Shown here one piece after another: positions 32,063-33,719 of a stretch of DNA of 33,719 bases (the first letter of the stretch is position 1; every line of letters begins with the position of its first letter). Both the position numbers and the translations under genes were made by a program. Source of the stretch: Candidatus Omnitrophota bacterium (lineage in GTDB: Bacteria > Omnitrophota > Gorgyraeia > Gygaellales > Profunditerraquicolaceae); the NCBI GenBank assembly GCA_028712375.1, contig JAQTQG010000015.1, forward strand, positions 1 through 33,719, given 5' to 3'. The notes beneath the pieces are model-generated. The model worked only from the letters and a program-made list of their open reading frames with translations, had not been told where the DNA came from and ran no database searches.

Positions 32063-32446
32063 ATGGCAAAATTTATTTTCGCAGCCGCAGCATTACTGGC
32101 TTGTTCTTTTATATCTTTTAATATAATCTCTGCCGATGAGGATGGGAACGCGGCCTCTATCCAAACCGATAAAGACCTGCCTGAAGGCATGGAACTGCGC
32201 AATGTAACCAACACCCCCGGCTACAAGGTCGTCCTGCCAAAAGGAACCAACATCAGCAGGCAAGGTGATTTAAGAGTAATCGAGGGAGCAGGTGAATACG
32301 CCGCGCGCAGGCTCGCAGAATTCGAAGAACAACTCACGAAGATGAATTCCGATATCGAATCGCTGCGCAAAGAGATTGACCAAATCAAAGAGGCGCTGGC
32401 GCAGATTCAAAAACCACAAACAGCCGGAAACGTTCTCACAAATTAA
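32063..32446 (+). CDS. Small secreted protein with a C-terminal coiled coil
   Basis: This 127-residue protein starts at an ATG after AGGAGAGG. Residues 1-24 are a signal peptide ending I-S-A. The middle (about 40-75) has M-E-L-R-N-V-T-N-T-P-G-Y-K-V-V-L-P-K-G and R-V-I-E-G-A-G-E-Y. Residues about 80-115 form a clear heptad coiled coil. No family is recognised. It probably forms oligomers in the periplasm or on the surface. It is convergent with the Yip1-pilin gene. Confidence 0.85.
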   Translation: MAKFIFAAAALLACSFISFNIISADEDGNAASIQTDKDLPEGMELRNVTNTPGYKVVLPKGTNISRQGDLRVIEGAGEYAARRLAEFEEQLTKMNSDIESLRKEIDQIKEALAQIQKPQTAGNVLTN

Positions 32447-32463
32447 ATCTTGGAATAGAATGC

Positions 32464-32475
32464 GGGGACGTCCCC
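32464..32475. repeat. GGGGACGTCCCC palindrome (left copy)
   Basis: A perfect 12-bp palindrome lies just after the stop of the small coiled-coil gene and just before the 3' end of the Yip1-pilin gene. A near-copy lies on the other side of that gene at 33396. Confidence 0.6.
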
Positions 32476-32480
32476 CATAT

Positions 32481-33371
32481 CTACTTACAATCCGTTTCCG
32501 TAAGATCGCCGCGCGATGATACCACAAACACCTTTGTCCCTGTAGTCCCGCATGTTTGCGGGTTAGCGGTTATTTCGTAACCATCACTATCCAACCTTAT
32601 AGCATAAGAATAACCGTGTTTTGTGTTTTTATCATAATACTCAGAAATATAACCGCCTTTCTTAAGGTCATATTCACTAATCGGGTATCCTCCGTTATTT
32701 GCTACAGAATATGTTTCCACTGCCGTAGATATCATTCTAACTGTTGCTTTTGCGGAAGCGTCATTAGCTACTCTCCTGGCCCTTATAAGGTTTGGGATTG
32801 CTATTGCCGCCATAAGAGCAATAATGGCAATGATAAAAAAGATGCCAAAATATGCGATTACCGCTCTTAAAGTGTTTAGATTATGCACTTTTTTAAATCC
32901 TTTAACACCGATAACTATCCCCCAGATGCCCGCTATGACCTGGCCGATAAAAGGTATAACAGAAAAAATAGCGCTCGAGGCATTATAGGCCAATACGTTA
33001 AATGTCCCCTTAAACCCTCCCTTACCCCCTACTAACATAACACTAAGATGAATAACAGCCGAAGTAATAAAAATTCCAAGCAATGAACCTATTAAAATAA
33101 GAATCACGAGCATAAAAGGCGTAAGGTTTTCATTCTGTTTAAATAAAATCTGGATGGCACCGCCAATTATCCCGGTAGCTAGCGAAACTATCAGATAAAA
33201 AATATACGGTTCCGCCAGAGAATCCTTAACTGTCAAATTACTAAAGAAATCGTTAGGTTTAAATAAAACATATTTAATCGTATCTATAATGGCCTTGCCT
33301 GTGCCTAAATTTTTCCTGTCTTGCCATGGAATCTGCGAACCCTGACTGATGTTAGTGCCGGTATTCTCCAT
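32481..33371 (-). CDS. Yip1-like membrane protein fused to a type IV pseudopilin-like domain
   Basis: The start is the ATG at 33371, six bases after AAAGGAGG; earlier in-frame starts lie on or before that site. The 296-residue protein has a Yip1-like polytopic region (about 30-170, with F-K-P-N-D-F-F-S-N-L and L-I-V-S-L-A-T-G helices). Then comes a helix A-I-I-A-L-M-A-A-I-A-I-P-N-L-I-R-A-R-R identical in style to type II/IV pseudopilins, followed by K-A-T-V-R-M-I-S-T-A-V-E-T-Y and a Cys-containing beta end (T-C-G-T-T-G-T-K-V-F). The G-F-T-L-I-E prepilin cleavage site is absent, so it cannot be processed or polymerised in the normal way. It may be a membrane-fixed relative of a minor pilin. 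Function unknown. Confidence 0.85.
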   Translation of the reverse strand: MENTGTNISQGSQIPWQDRKNLGTGKAIIDTIKYVLFKPNDFFSNLTVKDSLAEPYIFYLIVSLATGIIGGAIQILFKQNENLTPFMLVILILIGSLLGIFITSAVIHLSVMLVGGKGGFKGTFNVLAYNASSAIFSVIPFIGQVIAGIWGIVIGVKGFKKVHNLNTLRAVIAYFGIFFIIAIIALMAAIAIPNLIRARRVANDASAKATVRMISTAVETYSVANNGGYPISEYDLKKGGYISEYYDKNTKHGYSYAIRLDSDGYEITANPQTCGTTGTKVFVVSSRGDLTETDCK

Positions 33372-33395
33372 ATTCATCCTCCTTTGTCCTTTGAC

Positions 33396-33408
33396 GGGGA
33401 CGTTCCCC
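33396..33408. repeat. GGGGACGTTCCCC palindrome (right copy)
   Basis: A near-perfect inverted repeat, followed by AAAAGGGACACC, lies about 25 bases upstream of the Yip1-pilin start. With the copy at 32464 it brackets exactly that gene. Such short GC palindromes behave as REP-like elements in many genomes. Confidence 0.55.
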
Positions 33409-33552
33409 AAAAGGGACACCCTTTAGAATCAAATTATAGCACCGGCAAGAAGCTAGACAAGCATAATTTCCTCTAAAATTCGGTTTGATAACCTAGTACT
33501 CAAAACCTACATCGCGACAATATTCCAAAGTTACCCTTACCGGGATAGCCAG

Positions 33553-33585
33553 AAACAAAAACGCCCAAGCGAATGCTTGGGCGTT
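33553..33585 (-). terminator. Strong intrinsic terminator of a unit entering from the right edge
   Basis: AACGCCCAAGC and GCTTGGGCGTT form a perfect 11-bp stem with a GAAT/ATTC tetraloop; on the minus strand TTTTTGTTTC follows. Confidence 0.88.
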
Positions 33586-33589
33586 AAAT

Positions 33590-33719
33590 TTGGCTCCGCC
33601 TTTGCGACGAGATTAGAAGCTTCTTTAAGGATCAGGTGTTGGTTTAGTCCACCGCGCCTGTCGGCGCTCCCACATCTCCCGAGCCCCGTTCGCCCTCGCT
33701 GGGGCTCGGGCTCACTTGG
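33590..33719 (-). other. GC-rich structured 3' end of an outside gene or RNA
   Basis: This segment is richer in GC than its neighbours and holds a perfect 10-bp inverted repeat, CCCGAGCCCC/GGGGCTCGGG (33678-33687 and 33701-33710), and a 5-bp one, GCGCC/GGCGC (33654-33667). On the minus strand one frame is open for 24 codons to a TAA at 33646-33644, with the terminator about 60 bases later. It could be the last codons of a protein or a structured RNA. No tRNA, tmRNA, SRP or RNase P signature is seen. Confidence 0.35.

Noticed and set aside
33590-33719. tRNA, tmRNA, SRP RNA or RNase P RNA
   Set aside because: No cloverleaf, no CCA end and none of the conserved blocks of these RNAs can be found.

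Overview
The window appears to come from an uncultured diderm (Gram-negative type) bacterium. A secretin, a GspC-like protein, a SurA-type periplasmic folding factor, predicted lipoproteins and AGGAGG-type ribosome binding sites support this. A giant secreted repeat protein, a GspA/ExeA-type ATPase next to a secretin, an archaeal-type thiazole synthase, IS200/RAYT-type proteins and REP-like palindromes would fit Omnitrophota or a relative. That placement is an inference from gene style; no rRNA or marker gene is present. Nearly every gene is on the minus strand; only corA and one small coiled-coil gene are on the plus strand.

Region 1 (1-12.4 kb, minus strand) is the most unusual part. A promoter is followed by a GEMM-I (cyclic-di-GMP class I) riboswitch and an intrinsic terminator. 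Then come three tightly coupled genes: (a) a Y1/RAYT-type transposase domain fused to a membrane segment and an extracytoplasmic domain; (b) a 160-residue secreted protein; (c) a giant secreted protein of at least 3461 residues that runs off the left edge. The giant protein has a signal peptide, three N-terminal repeats, a beta-propeller-like region and about 27 Kre9/KNH-like beta-sandwich repeats. The terminal domain of (a) is related to a secreted protein encoded in the next operon.

Region 2 (12.45-19.7 kb, minus) is a secretion and envelope operon: GspA/ExeA-like ATPase, GspC-like protein, secretin, coiled-coil/TPR protein, the secreted paralogue of the RAYT C-terminal domain, a BsuPI-like secreted protein, and a SurA-N/parvulin/cyclophilin fusion. 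No strong terminator separates it from the riboswitch, so read-through transcripts would also pass the switch.

Region 3 (19.8-28.1 kb, minus) holds a MerR-like regulator with a dyad inside its own promoter, a PAS histidine kinase with a receiver protein, a short MscL, a SpoIIAA/STAS-like protein, an AlkD-like DNA glycosylase, a class A beta-lactamase-fold protein, an RDD membrane protein, a second receiver, a TPR protein and a methyltransferase.

Region 4 (28.2-33.7 kb) holds a TPP riboswitch with a THI4-type thiazole synthase carrying His at the sulfur-donor position, an AsmA-like protein and a DUF3568-like lipoprotein, CorA (plus), a small secreted coiled-coil protein (plus), and a Yip1-pseudopilin fusion bracketed by GGGGACGT-CCCC palindromes. 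At the right edge a GC-rich structured 3' end of an outside transcription unit ends at a strong terminator.

Best candidate for a new system: the cyclic-di-GMP-switched operon of Region 1, which pairs a membrane-anchored transposase-derived protein with a giant surface or secreted protein, next to secretion genes that encode a paralogue of the same sensor-like domain.
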